DNA of 64,000 bases from Owenia fusiformis. Taxonomy: Eukaryota > Annelida > Polychaeta > Sabellida > Oweniidae. The position numbers and the translations under genes are program-made. Shown here in pieces: positions 1-57,310 of this stretch; position 1 is the stretch's first letter; every line of letters begins with the position of its first letter. The notes below the pieces were generated by a model. That model made no database searches, was not told the DNA's origin, and saw only the letters and a list, made by a program, of their open reading frames with translations. The stretch spans positions 3,925,525 through 3,989,524 of the forward strand of contig CAIIXF020000004.1 of assembly GCA_903813345.2 (NCBI GenBank), given 5' to 3'.

Positions 1-937
1 TTTGGAAAAATTGAACCCCTTCCTCTTGAAAAATTCTGGCTACATGCCTGACACCCATGCCTACACCCTCTCCCAGCACATACTCAAATAACCTTGAACA
101 AAATAGCATCTTTGTGGTGAATTCCTATCTACAGTAAACACATTATTGTTTTTCCAAAGGTGTTCACTGTATATTACAGGTTTTACTGTATATATACACC
201 AGAGCAGTGTGGGTCTTAAGATTTTTCTGTCACTCGACTTGTGTTTTCACACTCGCCAATGAAAAATTACACTCGCCATAGTGTTGCTACTGATGATAAA
301 TTATATGTATACTTGGTGAATAAAAATCTGAAAAAAGAAAGTAATACCTTTATTAAAGTACTTTAAATTGACTTTGTTCTGTAATATTCAACAATAATGA
401 ATTTCATGTTTTCCATGTTAAACAATGTGGCAAGGCACTTCAATTTTACACTCGACTCTAAATAAATACATCCGCCTGGTGCTACTGTCGAGTGGATATG
501 ACCCACACTGCAAAGTCATTTTATCAAAATTGACAGACAGACACAGGTTGTCAAATTGTCTGATTAGAAAATCTCCAGGGCAAGTTGTCCTGCAAAATCA
601 TCCCCTGGTACAAACAGTGAAATCTGCCTCATTCGAAGGCTGCTGGGACTGGCCAAAATTTTTTTAATATCTATTCATATCTAATGTATGGACTTAAAGG
701 CAGAGAAAAAATTAGACATAGACTGTTTAACATCTAAATGACCCAGGGGACTTCACAATGTCAAAATCTGCAAAAAAACATCCTGCATCCTGATACGATC
801 AGATATAAAATTGCAACACAATGTTAGGGTTGAGCTTCACTAAACTATAAAGCTTTGAAGTACTCCATGATACTCCTGGATACTCCACCGAGAAATCACG
901 AGAAACCAATTTAATAAAAACATAGTTATTTTCCAAT

Positions 938-1000
938 GCTTGGTATTCCATGGACATATATTATCATTATCATTGATATACGTCCATGGGTATTCCAAGT
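938..1000. repeat. 62-bp imperfect palindrome
   Basis: CTTGGTATTCCATGGAC at the left pairs with GTCCATGGGTATTCCAAG at the right around an AT-rich loop. The rest of 1-1888 shows no gene, only AT-rich sequence and a fragment (about 125-200) resembling the ends of the CAGTAAAACC element. Confidence 0.6.
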
Positions 1001-1888
1001 CAATGAATTTGGTTTATGAAAACATGGGATAAAATTATGCGCTAGACCTTGGAATAAAAAGTTTAGTAGACTATTCCCAGGCTAGACTCAGGACTGATGG
1101 GAATAAAAGACATGTGATGCATCTAAACTTAAAGAATTGATAAAATCATGAAGTTATTTTCCAATGCCTTGATATTGATGAATTTTAAATAAAATGACTC
1201 ATTCTCATGTATTTGGTTCTGTGCAAACAAAGCAATGTCAACAACATATTTTCCACAAACTTTAGCAGTTGACTGTAGAAAATTGACCCCATAGATGCCA
1301 TTCTCACTTTCTAAAATTATTGAAAGATCTTTTATCTACAAAATTATTGTGTTTTCCTTAACTATATATGAAGCATATAGCCGATATAACAGTCAGAAAA
1401 TAATGCCCGAAATGTCAAAATTTGTTTTGGTGAACAGCTGATTCAGTGAAACTGGGTCAAATGCATTTGTAGAAAAAAATAAAACTTTCTTACCGTTTTC
1501 TGCTTGAGTAGTCGGATATTTGCAGACAAATCTTGTTGAAATAGATAACACGATGTTTATTTAAATCACTTGTACTGCAATGAATTGCTTAAACGCCTAG
1601 AATATTAGAAATTTTCTTCTTCAATGATCAATCGATCGCAAACCGCACAATGGAAATTATCTGTCAGCTGCTGATCACATGATCAACAAACGTCACAGTT
1701 CGACATCTATTTCGTAAATGGGAAACTAAACACAATCATAATCTTGGTTGTGCGATGGCCTATATTGAGTCTTGAAAGGGTTATTTCTCTTGAATGATTA
1801 AAAGTTACATTTTATATGTGTGTTAAAATTATATTGTATGAACAGAAAAACAAAATCTTAGATAGTAATCAAGAGAAAGATACAGTGG

Positions 1889-3420
1889 ATTATCCTACAC
1901 TTAGTGTACTCAATGTATAATAACATGAAAAAATAAATTTGATATTTATTGGCAAAATGAATATCCGGAGGATATCGTTACGATATACTCCGGGCGGAGG
2001 ATATCGTGACGATATACTCCGCTTGTTGATTTCCCGCCAAATTGACTCTATTTGGCATGAAATTCATTTTACAATGATATTATACATTCAGTACATTCCT
2101 TGTAAGTGTAGGATAATAAGAACATCCTATGATTTTTTTCAGAATATCATTTTAATCTACTCGGTGATATTGATATATGCACTCGTTCGCTTCGCTCTCT
2201 CGTGCAGATATCAATATCACCTCGTAGATAAAATGATATTCCTCAAAATCATAGGATATCCTATAAATATCAACTGTTAGAAAGTAGAACTGCCCTCTAG
2301 AAATTAGAACATTCATTGAGCCAGTAGAACACAAGGACATCCACTATGAGGCATATATACATCTTACTCTCTTACTATTACTTTTCCCTTGGCCTATGAT
2401 GAGGCAGCAGACCAGAGCATCTATTATCCTACACTTAGTGTACTAAATGTATAATAACATAAAAAATAAATTTGATAGTTATTGGCAAAATGAATATCCG
2501 GAGGATATCGTAACGATATACTCCGGGTGGAGGATATCGTAACGATATACTCCTGAAAACCCAATTTGCGGAGGATATTGTGACGATATACTCCACTTGT
2601 TGATTTCCCGCCAAATGGACTCTATTTGGCATGACATTCATTTTACAATGATATTATACATTCAGTACACTCCTTGTAAGTGTAGGATAATAAGAACATC
2701 CTATGATTTTTTTCAGAATATCATTTTAATCTACTCGGTCATACTGATATATGCACTCGTTCACTTCGCTCTCTCGTGCAGATATCAATATCACCTCGTA
2801 GATAAAAATGATATTCCTCAAAATCATAGGATATCCTATAAATATCAACTGTTAGAAAGTAGAACTGCCCTCTAGAAATTAGAACATTCATTGAGCCAGT
2901 AGAACACAAGGACATCCACTATGAGGCATATATACATCTTACTCTCTTACTATTACTTTTCCCTTGGCCTATGATGAGGCAGCAGACCAGAGCATCTATT
3001 ATCCTACACTTAGTGTACTAAATGTATAATAACATAAAAAATAAATTTGATAGTTATTGGCAAAATGAATATCCGGAGGATATCGTAACGATATACTCCG
3101 GGTGGAGGATATCGTAACGATATACTCCTGAAAACCCAATTTGCGGAGGATATTGTGACGATATACTCCACTTGTTGATTTCCCGCCAAATGGACTCTAT
3201 TTGGCATGACATTCATTTTACAATGATATTATACATTCAGTACACTCCTTGTAAGTGTAGGATAATAAGAACATCCTATGATTTTTTTCAGAATATCATT
3301 TTAATCTACTCGGTCATACTGATATATGCACTCGTTCACTTCGCTCTCTCGTGCAGATATCAATATCACCTCGTAGATAAAAATGATATTCCTCAAAATC
3401 ATAGGATATCCTATAAATAT
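1889..3420. repeat. Triplicated palindromic repeat (3 tandem units of about 534, 575 and 423 bp)
   Basis: Units start at 1889, 2423 and 2998 (attatcctacacttagtg). Each has an inverted partner (taagtgtaggataataag) about 215 bp later, palindromes of the type GGAGGATATCGTAACGATATACTCC in half-units, and a second foldback of about 150 bp centred on gcactcg...cgtgc. Units 2 and 3 are almost identical, so the last duplication is recent. The third unit stops at the minisatellite. Open frames here are repeat artefacts. Confidence 0.85.
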
Positions 3421-3429
3421 TATACAAAA

Positions 3430-5190
3430 GAACATCCACAGACGGCAGTAAAATAAAATGTCAGTAAAATATCCACTATTAGACAGTAGAACATCCACTT
3501 TTAGACAGTAGAACATCCACTTTTAGACAGTAGAACATCCACTTTTAGACAGTAGAACATCCACTATGAGGCAGTATTTGAATTGAATGTTCAACTGCTA
3601 ATAGTGGACCACAGTAGTAGGATTAGCAGTTGAACATTCAATTTTAGAAAATAGAACATCCAATATTAGAGTGTAGAACATCCAATGTTTGACAGTAGAA
3701 CATCTGATATTAGACAGGAGAACATTCAATATTGAACAGTAGAGCATCCACTATTAGACAATAGAATATCCACTATTACCAGTTGAACATTCAAACGAGA
3801 GTAGAATCTCCACTTTTAGATAGTAGAACACCCACTTTCAGATAGTACAACATTCACTATTACCAGTCAGGCCCATAGCTAGGATGAGCCAAGGGGGGGG
3901 GGGTCAGCTTTCAAAAATGTCCAGGGAAGTTCACATTTGTCAATTTTGGCCCAAATATGGCTAAAATCACTTGAGAAGTGCTCAAAATGGTGAAAAACTG
4001 CATGAATTTGAAAGAATTTTTGGCCAGGGTGGGGGTTGCAATCTTAGATAGTAGAACATCCACTTTTAGACAGTAGAACATCCACTATGAGACAGTAGAA
4101 CATCCAGTATTAGACTGACATAAAGCAACAACTACAGGTATAAGACAGTTGAACATCCACATATCTACAATGAGACAGTAGAACATCCAATCCAATATGA
4201 GACAATGGAACAATCAATATTAAATGTAGAACATCCACTATTAGACAGTATAACTCCCATAGTGAGACAGTAGAACATCCACTTTTAGACAGTAGAAAAA
4301 CCAATATTAGACAGAAGAACATCCGCTATGAGACAGTAGAACATCCAATCCAATATGAAACAATGGAACAATCAATATTAAATGTAGAACATTTGCTATG
4401 ATGAGGCAGTAGAACATCCAATCCAATATGAGACAATGGAACAATCAATATTAAATGTAGAACATCCACTATTAGACAGTAGAACTCCCATAGTGAGACA
4501 GTAGAACATCCACTTTTAGACAGTAGAAAATCCAATATTAGACAGTAGAACATCTGCTATAAGGCAGTAGAACATCCAATCCAATATGAGACAATCGAAC
4601 AATCAATATTAAATGTAGAACATCCACTATTAGACAGTAGAACTCCCATAGTGAGACAGTAGAACATCCACTTTTAGACAGTAGAAAATCCAATATTAGA
4701 CAGTAGAACATCCGCTATAAGGCAGTAGAACATCCAATCCAATATGAGACAATGGAACAATCAATATTAAATGTAGAACATCCACTATTAGACAGTAGAA
4801 CTCCCATAGTGAGACAGTAGAACATCCACTTTTAGACAGTGGAAAATCCAATATTAGACAGTAGAACATCCGCTATGAGACAGTAGAACATCTTTCGCAG
4901 CAATAGTGAGACTTTAGAACATCCACTATTAGACAGTATAATGTCATCCACTTTAGATGGTAGAACTTATCCCGTACCAGGACTATATAGTCCTGGCACG
5001 GGATAAGGTAGAACATCCAATATTAGACAGTAGAACATCCACGACTAGACAGTAGAACATCCACAGGCAATAGAACATCCACTATTAGACAGTAGAACAT
5101 CCACTATTAGACAGTATAATGTTCACTTGAAGAAGTAGAACATCAATTGTGATACAGTAGAACATCCACTGTGAGACAATAGAACATACA
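3430..5190. repeat. 20-21 bp minisatellite (agacagtagaacatccac) with higher-order units
   Basis: Dozens of degenerate copies of a tagacagtagaacatccac unit. From about 4410 to 4890 there is a higher-order period of about 160 bp (repeated catccaatccaatatgag). It is interrupted by the 'GTAGCCAGG' repeat at 3868-4036 and by a 40-bp palindromic insertion. Confidence 0.9.
4967..5006. mobile_element. 40-bp palindromic minimal insertion with 8-bp target duplication
   Basis: A 40-bp near-perfect palindrome starting TTATCCCGTACCAGGAC. It is flanked by the direct repeat GGTAGAAC (4959-4966 and 5007-5014), which belongs to the host minisatellite. Its ends match those of the 746-bp foldback at 5978-6723, so it appears to be a related element reduced to its two termini. 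Confidence 0.7.
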
Positions 5191-5566
5191 CTATGTACAA
5201 TTAGAGTTTATTTGCTCCATGATAATGTAGAATGGGACATCTCCTCATGTGAATGTACAAATATGATTTTATTCCTCTGTTTCTTCAAATTAGCTGTTAT
5301 TTCTATTGAAAGATGGCAGGAGCGTCATGAGGTTTCCCACAATTCAACGGGAAGTTGACCTACATTTAGATGACTAACCCGAGAGGAAATGGTCCTCTAA
5401 GATTAAAGATTAACCCGATCTTGAGTGCTCATCGATGAAATGAAGCTACTTGATGTAAAGGGATACATCTCAGCATACGGATTACACATAAAAACAAGGA
5501 TTTAATGAAATAATTCAGGAGTTATCTGCAATATAAAACAGTGTCTGCTTGAAATATTTTTCCAAA
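5191..5566 (+). promoter_or_regulatory. Putative 5'UTR/proximal promoter of the kinase gene
   Basis: Unique-looking sequence between the minisatellite and the start codon. No TATA box, CpG cluster or clear upstream splice acceptor was recognised. It is assigned by position only. Confidence 0.3.
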
Positions 5567-50312
<44,746 letters not shown>

Positions 50313-52112
50313 GTAAGTGCAAATCAATATACATATCCATGTTCCCAAATGCACTATTTGCATTCTCCCATGGAAAAGGTTTGTGTTCCATTCTTCTCTG
50401 TGGTTGCACTTTGGTGAATTCTAAGTTGGGTTATGGATTACAAGGACCTGCCATCTTGAAGTATCAAAACTGAAGATTAGTTTATGTAAAGATGGCAGTA
50501 CATTACAAGTATTGTTTGGAACTCTCTCATTGCAAAGGACTACTCAGTGATCGGCTCTGTAATTTAAAATGCAAGAATATAATAGAAGTGAAGATTAGTT
50601 TATAGAAAGGTGGCAGCACACATTACAGGTTCTATTTGCCAGTCTCCCATGTCAAATATCAATCTTTGAATTATGAATAGAAGGTGCTTATTTTTTTAAA
50701 ATGAAAAGTGCTAGTGAAGATAAGTTTGTATAAAGATGGCAGCACGGTACTGGTCTTGTTTTGAATTTAGCCGATATCCTGAATTGAAGTATACAGCTCA
50801 TGTAATGGTTTTCTACTCATTAAAAAGTAGTAATATTCATTTTATTTTATACTTAATTTGCTCATAATAAAAGTGCAGAAATATTATTTTATTAACAATA
50901 CATGTAATTTGGAGGATCTATAAAGACCAGAGTTTAAAAGATTTGAGGCTATATGAGGAGTTTTCTTGAAATAAAAAACTGAATTTTATTTTCTCAAAAC
51001 AATGTATTGAGGTATCTGATCAAATATAGACGTATTTTGATTGTAGAAATATCCAAATGAATTAGAATTGAAAAGTGGAGTCCACAATTTTTCCCCAGAT
51101 AACCAAACAATCAAAGTATAATCCTGAAATAGTGTCAGGATTGTTGATGTTTTAGAAAATAGTCATAACATGGGATTATGAGAGCAACATTTATTTTCAA
51201 ATTCTGACAATTTTTTTCAAAACCCAATCACAGTGCCTCTGTTAAATATTGCTGACTAATCCCAAGCACTTTGCTTGTATGCATATTTTTTGCTTATTGG
51301 CCTAGTTTTTCAGCTTTGTTTACAAACTTTGGAAGTTTGGGGTTAAAATTAATGCAAAAAATTGAGGAATGGGATTGCTATTTGAATTTAGTTTGAAGAA
51401 AATCAGAATATGAGGAAATGTTTTTAGAAAAATGATTTGGTCGATGAAGAGGAGAAAAAGTCAATAGTCTAATGAGATGTTTCCAACTTTTTTTTATTTA
51501 GCTTAAATCTAAAATCTGTAAAGCAATAATCAGATTTATGCATAACAGTTCAATTGAGATGAGATGCAGCTTTGGACATGTTTTAGCTATAACCCGTTGT
51601 GTGAAACTTTCTCATAGTTAAGTCTTTCATTTTGTGCAAATATTCCCCCATAGATATTTATTCCACATGGATTTGTTTCTTAATCAAGATTTCATAACAT
51701 TGCTTAATTGTGCCAGAAACTAACATTTTGTTGTTTGACGTATGTTTACATACAAAATTCTGAACGTCTTTCAACCCATTCTTCATTCGAAGGACCTAAT
51801 TTATTCCTCAATTTATTGAAAGAAGTGAAAGAAGTGAAATACCCTTGGACCAAGGATGATTTCAACCAGTCAGTGATGTGATTGAAGATGTTCAAAGCCC
51901 AATGCAATGGAAATTCCATCCTCAGAACACAGGCCTCCAGAACTGACGTACCTCCTTCTTCCAGAAGAAAGAAACTTAGTGGATGATATCTGGAACCCTG
52001 CATTCAGAAGATGTAGAAATTCATCTGTACCTCTAAGAAGTCTACAGTAACTTTTCTCTCCAATGGTTTTATTTCTTCAAAAGATAACCTCATATACATG
52101 TTTAGCACTAGG

Positions 52113-52240
52113 CCAGCCCCATAGCCAGGTTTTAAAAAATTCTAGTTGGTTTGACTTTGACAATTCTGACTCAAAATCACCTGAAAGGCACTCAAAATAA
52201 TGAAAATTGCATGATTTTTCAAGAATTTTTGCCTATGGAA
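52113..52240. repeat. 'GTAGCCAGG' dispersed repeat, diverged
   Basis: gccccatagccagg ... tcacctgaaaggcactcaaa ... gcatgatttttcaagaattt. Confidence 0.55.
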
Positions 52241-55200
52241 ATTAGACTTAGTTACTCAGGGGTCTGTTTTTGGACCCGTCATAACTTTTTATTTTATCAC
52301 AAGTCATTGTTAAAACAATGTTTTTTTAGAATCATAAGTAAGGATTTGTATCAAAAATGGTCCCCAAGATGCTTTGAAGTACATAATGCAGTTAAATACA
52401 TAATCTGAGTGCAGTGAAACTTCAAAGCTATATTACTATGTTAATTATTCATAGCTAATAGTGATTCATTTGTAATTATTCAGTAGTTCTCTCTAATCAG
52501 TTCACTTTTAACGGCTCTTTGTTCTAGCACCACAGGGCTGAAAATGAAACTAATTATGCATACCATATATAATTGGTCATCTATACTTATTCTTGAATCA
52601 GGTCTCTGGACTCACTCCCTTCAGCCCCTCCCCATTCTGGTATGCCAGAGCCCCTCTTATCTGTCGTACTTTGGAAGGATAAAGACAAAGGGGGCGTGGC
52701 CATCGTGATGGCCCCTCCCCCCTTTACTTCAACTTGTTATGGAGTTATGATGTTTAAGGGGGAGACAGACAGAGGGGTTTACGGCAACATTATCTTATAT
52801 AACATTTTCCAGCTCATTTATGTGTAAATCAAGTGGTTTCTTTGAAAGAATTGATGAATATGTATGATCTCTAACCTTTATAAGGAAGGCAGTGGCGGAT
52901 TTGGGGGTAGGGGGTTAGGGGCCCGACCCCTCCACAATTGGTGGGTCAAAAAAGACTTTGAGCCCAAAACCTGCTTCTCCCACATAAATTAGGCAATTTA
53001 GGTTACATACTGCCGTAACTGGGCATTATTTTAATATTTGGCCTATTTGAGAAATTTGGCCCAATTTTTTTAAGCAAGCACAGAATTGAAATTTCTAGGT
53101 GCCCTTGTGATTTTCAGATTGCTCCTGGTAGGGGGTATATAAGGGGAAGGCATGCAGGCAGTTAGGAGAACTGTCACTGAAAAAGTGTTCACATTGAGAG
53201 GTACTGAATTAGAGAGGTGTTCAGATATATGATTTACTATACATTACCTTCCTCTTTGTAAAATTTATATACCACAGGACCTGGGAGTGGGGCAGCTGCA
53301 ACGTTCATCCCCCTTGGGTCAAAACTTTTGGGTCTCAACGGCCATATAAAAAATCATCTTTTAGACAGGTGTGCATTCTGAATCCAATTGGAAGCCAAAA
53401 TTGTTGAAAGGTCATCGTGAATTTTGTTTGAACTTCACATCTGCTAAATTTGAAGATCGCCTTGCATTTGATTGGCCGATTAATTACTTTGGCGATCTTC
53501 TTCAAACATGACATATTGTTCTACTATTTCAGTGTAGCTTTATCCAGCTGTCTGTAAATCTTTTGATCAAAATTGAAAATCTGGTCATATACATAGTCAG
53601 GGCCAGGTTAGTAAGAACAGATGTTGGAATATGTATATTATCAATTATTTCTCAATTTTCGTTTATTTATGAAGGTGAAAATAAATAGTGGCACATGGCT
53701 GGAGGATTGCGGCTGGCTTGATGCCAAATGTTTAGAATTAACATTTAACATGAATAAGCAGCTGTTTTGTTATTCAAGTACTAAATACATTGAGCTTTAA
53801 CTTTAGTTTGTCTTATGTGAGGTTAATGTTAATTGATTAGAAGAAGGTAACTCTGATGTTAAAGTAGAAATGTTGAGTTTCTAGTGTGAGGATTCAGATG
53901 AAAATTACCAAGCAACAGAACGGCTGGAAAATTCATCCAGAAATTGGATCATACAAAACATCCAAAAACATGTAACAATCGAAGGATATAATCTCTATTT
54001 ATATATTTATTTTATTTATTTATTATATTTATTGACATTATTTATTGAGGAGTAATTAGTTTATAAAAATTATCTCGTGGCTGACATTTCACAAACAAGG
54101 ATTACTGCACATAATATTCAGGAGTGAATACTGAAAGAATATTGATTGGTTATTAGCCGATAATACAGCAGATTTGAAGTGGAATTATCTCAATATTGGT
54201 GGAATAATCTGTGAAATAGAAATCATCACGTCGGAAATTGGAAGTGAGGCTTATGACAGATATCATTAATGACTCCAGTGAAGAGCTATCGAGAGGTTAT
54301 TTTCTTAATGAATTAGACTAACGCGGAACAATTCATCGCAATTTCCTGAAACATCAAAGGATTTTCTTATTGGTTAACTATTGGAAATCTCGGAATTATT
54401 TTTATATAAAGCAGTTTTAAATATAATTAGGCAATATTAGAACTAGAGAGTATTGATTTTGGTGTTGAGACTATTGAATTTGGTTTTGAGATTATACAAT
54501 AGAGTTGCAGCAGACGTATATGTCACACTCGAATATTCTTTGTTATTGTTATTCGCAGCTATTAACAGTACAGGATTGCGTGACATGATCTAAATTGTGT
54601 GACACAGCTTCACACATTTTGATATTATCTTCACCCAATAAGTAACATTCATCCATTACACTCTACATTATATCACCATAGTTGAAGCTATTTCAGTAAA
54701 TGTGTTAAAAACATTGAGCCACACATGAAAAACTCATTCCAGTGTTAGATCGAACAATTGATACACATCGATTGTCAAAATAAATGGTTGCTGATTGCAA
54801 TTTTCCACTCAGGATTCGCATAACATGAAAGGAATTTACAGAGTGATCTAAGTTTATGCAGTGCCTACATGTTACGATCAAAAGCACGTGGAATTACAAG
54901 CATCATATACAGGATGTGTATCTAGATTCGTTGATTTTGTAAACAGTACTACCAAATGGATCAAAAGTCGGCAAGAATTTGATTGCACCGATCTGAAATA
55001 TTATATACCTATAAGGAAGATCTAAATCTGGAGGTTATTAAAAACATGCTCTGGAGCTGCACTTTGTGAATTATAAGTACAGTATATAGCTGTACTTTGT
55101 ATATCAGTTAAAGCTGTAATATTTGTACATTTGGATTAATATTCGGTGCAATTTCGGGATAACTTGAGGATAACAACATCGATTGGCAGTTATATCATCT

Positions 55201-55544
55201 CAATGAAATTATTGAAATAAAATGACTTAAATGTTGAAATAAGGAAATACTTTATGATAATCTTGTCAGTAATGACAAGTTAAAATAAATAAATATGACA
55301 AGTTAAGTCATCATTAATGACAGCTTAAAATAAACAGAAAATCATTTCCTACAAAACGAAGTTATCAGAAACCATATAGAAATATCATCAAAAATTATGG
55401 ATTCATAAAAACCTGATTTATAGCAGATTAATAACTGGATTATCAATCAACAAAAAAATTGAAACTAAAGTCATCATAACCTCCGTGTCAACAAAAACAA
55501 CATTTGCCAATAAACCTGGACATAGACCTCGTGCCATATTCACA

Positions 55545-55661
55545 ATGTTTGACAAAATAGATAGAAAACTTCGAGAAGATAAAGAATCTGATAAGGACGA
55601 CAAGTTCTATTATTACCAAATACAAGAAAATTACTATTACAAAATAGTGGAAATTGATCCG
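55545..55661 (+). CDS. Possible alternative first exon (hypothetical, 39 codons)
   Basis: The frame is open from 55380. An in-frame ATG (acaATGt) at 55545 starts M-F-D-K-I-D-R-K-L-R-E-D-K-E-S and runs to I-V-E-I-D-P at a consensus donor gtaagt. The highly charged then Tyr-rich sequence is not recognised. It ends in phase 0, like exon 16, so it could splice to the same downstream exon. No acceptor gives the phase needed to follow exon 16 directly, so an internal exon is unlikely. A TATATAAA at 54403 and unrepetitive sequence in between could be its promoter and leader. It may be chance. Confidence 0.3.
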
Positions 55662-55929
55662 GTAAGTGAAAACATTTCATTTTGCTGAGCTGCTCCATAG
55701 GGGACAATTTGGTTCATAGATTGATGTTTAGTTTAGACAGGAGTGATTTTGTTGAAAAAAAGTAAATCTACTTTCCTCCATTCAGTTCCTTTCTTGGAGA
55801 CAACACTGACTCGCATTCTATCAGAATCATGAATGTTCTTAGCTGATCTTTTTGGAAATCTTTGGAAAAATGTAATACTGTATTGTTATAGAGCATAATC
55901 TTTCTATTTGTGCATTATGGTGCAGGGGT

Positions 55930-56465
55930 TTAATGCATTGAACAGCGTCTGCTGATATCTTTGGAAAGGTACTACTGTATTGTATGTAAGCAGAACACAA
56001 TCTTACCATTTGTTAATGTTATGCCATGTTATGGAAAGGTTACTTTGCCTGTTTATCAAGGAGCTTGATAATACCTCACTAAATCCACCTTTTAACTTGT
56101 TCATCTGTATTCTTGAGTACTAGTCAGTCAAGCAGTCCATTTTTGATGGAGTATACCCCCCCTCCTGGGAGTGTACCCCCCCTCCCCGGAGTTTACCCTT
56201 TACTTCAGATCCTATCTTTGGCATAGTGATACTAGATGCATTGAACAGTCTCTGCTGATATCTTTGGAAAGGTACTACCGTATTGTATGTAAGCAGAACA
56301 CAATCTTACCATTTGTTAATGTTATGCCATGTTATGGAAAGGTTACTTTGCCTGTTTATCAAGGAGCTTGATAATACCTCACTAAATCCACCTTTTAACT
56401 TGTTCATCTGTATTCTTGAGTACTAGTAAGTCAAGCAGGCTATTTATGATGGAGTATACCCCCCC
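55930..56465. repeat. About 302-bp direct duplication
   Basis: The block around ctgctgatatctttggaaag at 55947 recurs at 56251 through ggagtatacccccc. The two copies are nearly identical, so the duplication is recent. Confidence 0.85.
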
Positions 56466-56914
56466 CCCCCTACCCGGAGTATACAGTTTTCTTCAGATCC
56501 AATCTATGGCATAGTGATACTAGATTTCAGTAAATTATGATTAGGTCCCCAAGATCAGAATATATATAATTATTATATCACTATCTAGCTAGCGACAGTA
56601 TGATTGGTCAAAACCGGGTCACATGTCGTGGGATATCTGGCGATATTCAATGGCAATGCTAATCAGATAAGACAACCGTGAGATATCTAGCGATATCCCA
56701 CGCTCCCGGGAATTTTCAAAGAATTTGTTTTCGTTCAGTGTAAATAATTTAGTTCAGTTTAAGTCAAAATGGCAGACGAACCGAGTAGATTCGTAAAAAT
56801 ATCTGAAGACTTAATAATATTAGGGATGTTTAGCTAGACAGTGATATAATAAAACAAATATTTCACTCTATTTTCGGTGAATACCTGTAGCACTTTCACT
56901 ACAAATGGAGGATC

Positions 56915-57060
56915 TGAGTACACGAAAGCTCATATTATATTGCTACATTTATAGCGAACATTGATTTCTGAGTCTGTAAAAACAAAGTACACGAAAGCTC
57001 ATATTATATTGCTACATTTATAGCGAACATTGATTTCTGAGTCTGTAAAAACAAAGTATG
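56915..57060. repeat. Tandem duplication of about 70 bp
   Basis: cacgaaagctcatattatat ... tctgtaaaaacaaagta occurs twice in a row. Confidence 0.85.
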
Positions 57061-57061
57061 T

Positions 57062-57310
57062 GGGATCACCCTTGTTATACGCAGCTGACGAAATGGACCG
57101 GTATGGGTCAAAAGCTGGACCTGTACGGGTGAACTTTGGGGGTACTTAAAATCATTCGGAGGGATCATATATTTCAACTTAGATACGAAGAAGTCAATAT
57201 TGAGCAAGTTATAGCTGTTTTAAATTCAAATAAAACCGTTAACCCGTACCGGTCCAGCTTTTGACCCGTACCGATCCATTTTGTCAGCTGCGTATACCAA
57301 GGGTGGGGAT
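57062..57310. mobile_element. About 250-bp foldback element
   Basis: cccttgttatacgcagctga and ggtcaaaagctggacc pair with ggtccagcttttgacc and cagctgcgtataccaaggg. Arms of about 60-70 bp around a loop. Confidence 0.7.

Noticed and set aside
4110-4553. Minus-strand Leu/Cys-rich frames resembling membrane proteins
   Set aside because: They are products of the 20-bp minisatellite and its 160-bp higher-order unit, with no start context or conservation signal.
3430-5190. Regular short repeats that could look like a CRISPR array
   Set aside because: No unique spacers of constant length, units degenerate and contiguous, and the DNA is clearly animal.
51746-52003. 85-codon minus frame, possible transposase remnant
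   Set aside because: No motif could be identified and there is no supporting flank structure.
55427-55661. Internal exon following exon 16
   Set aside because: No AG acceptor in the open stretch gives the phase 0 entry required after exon 16. It is retained only as a possible first exon.
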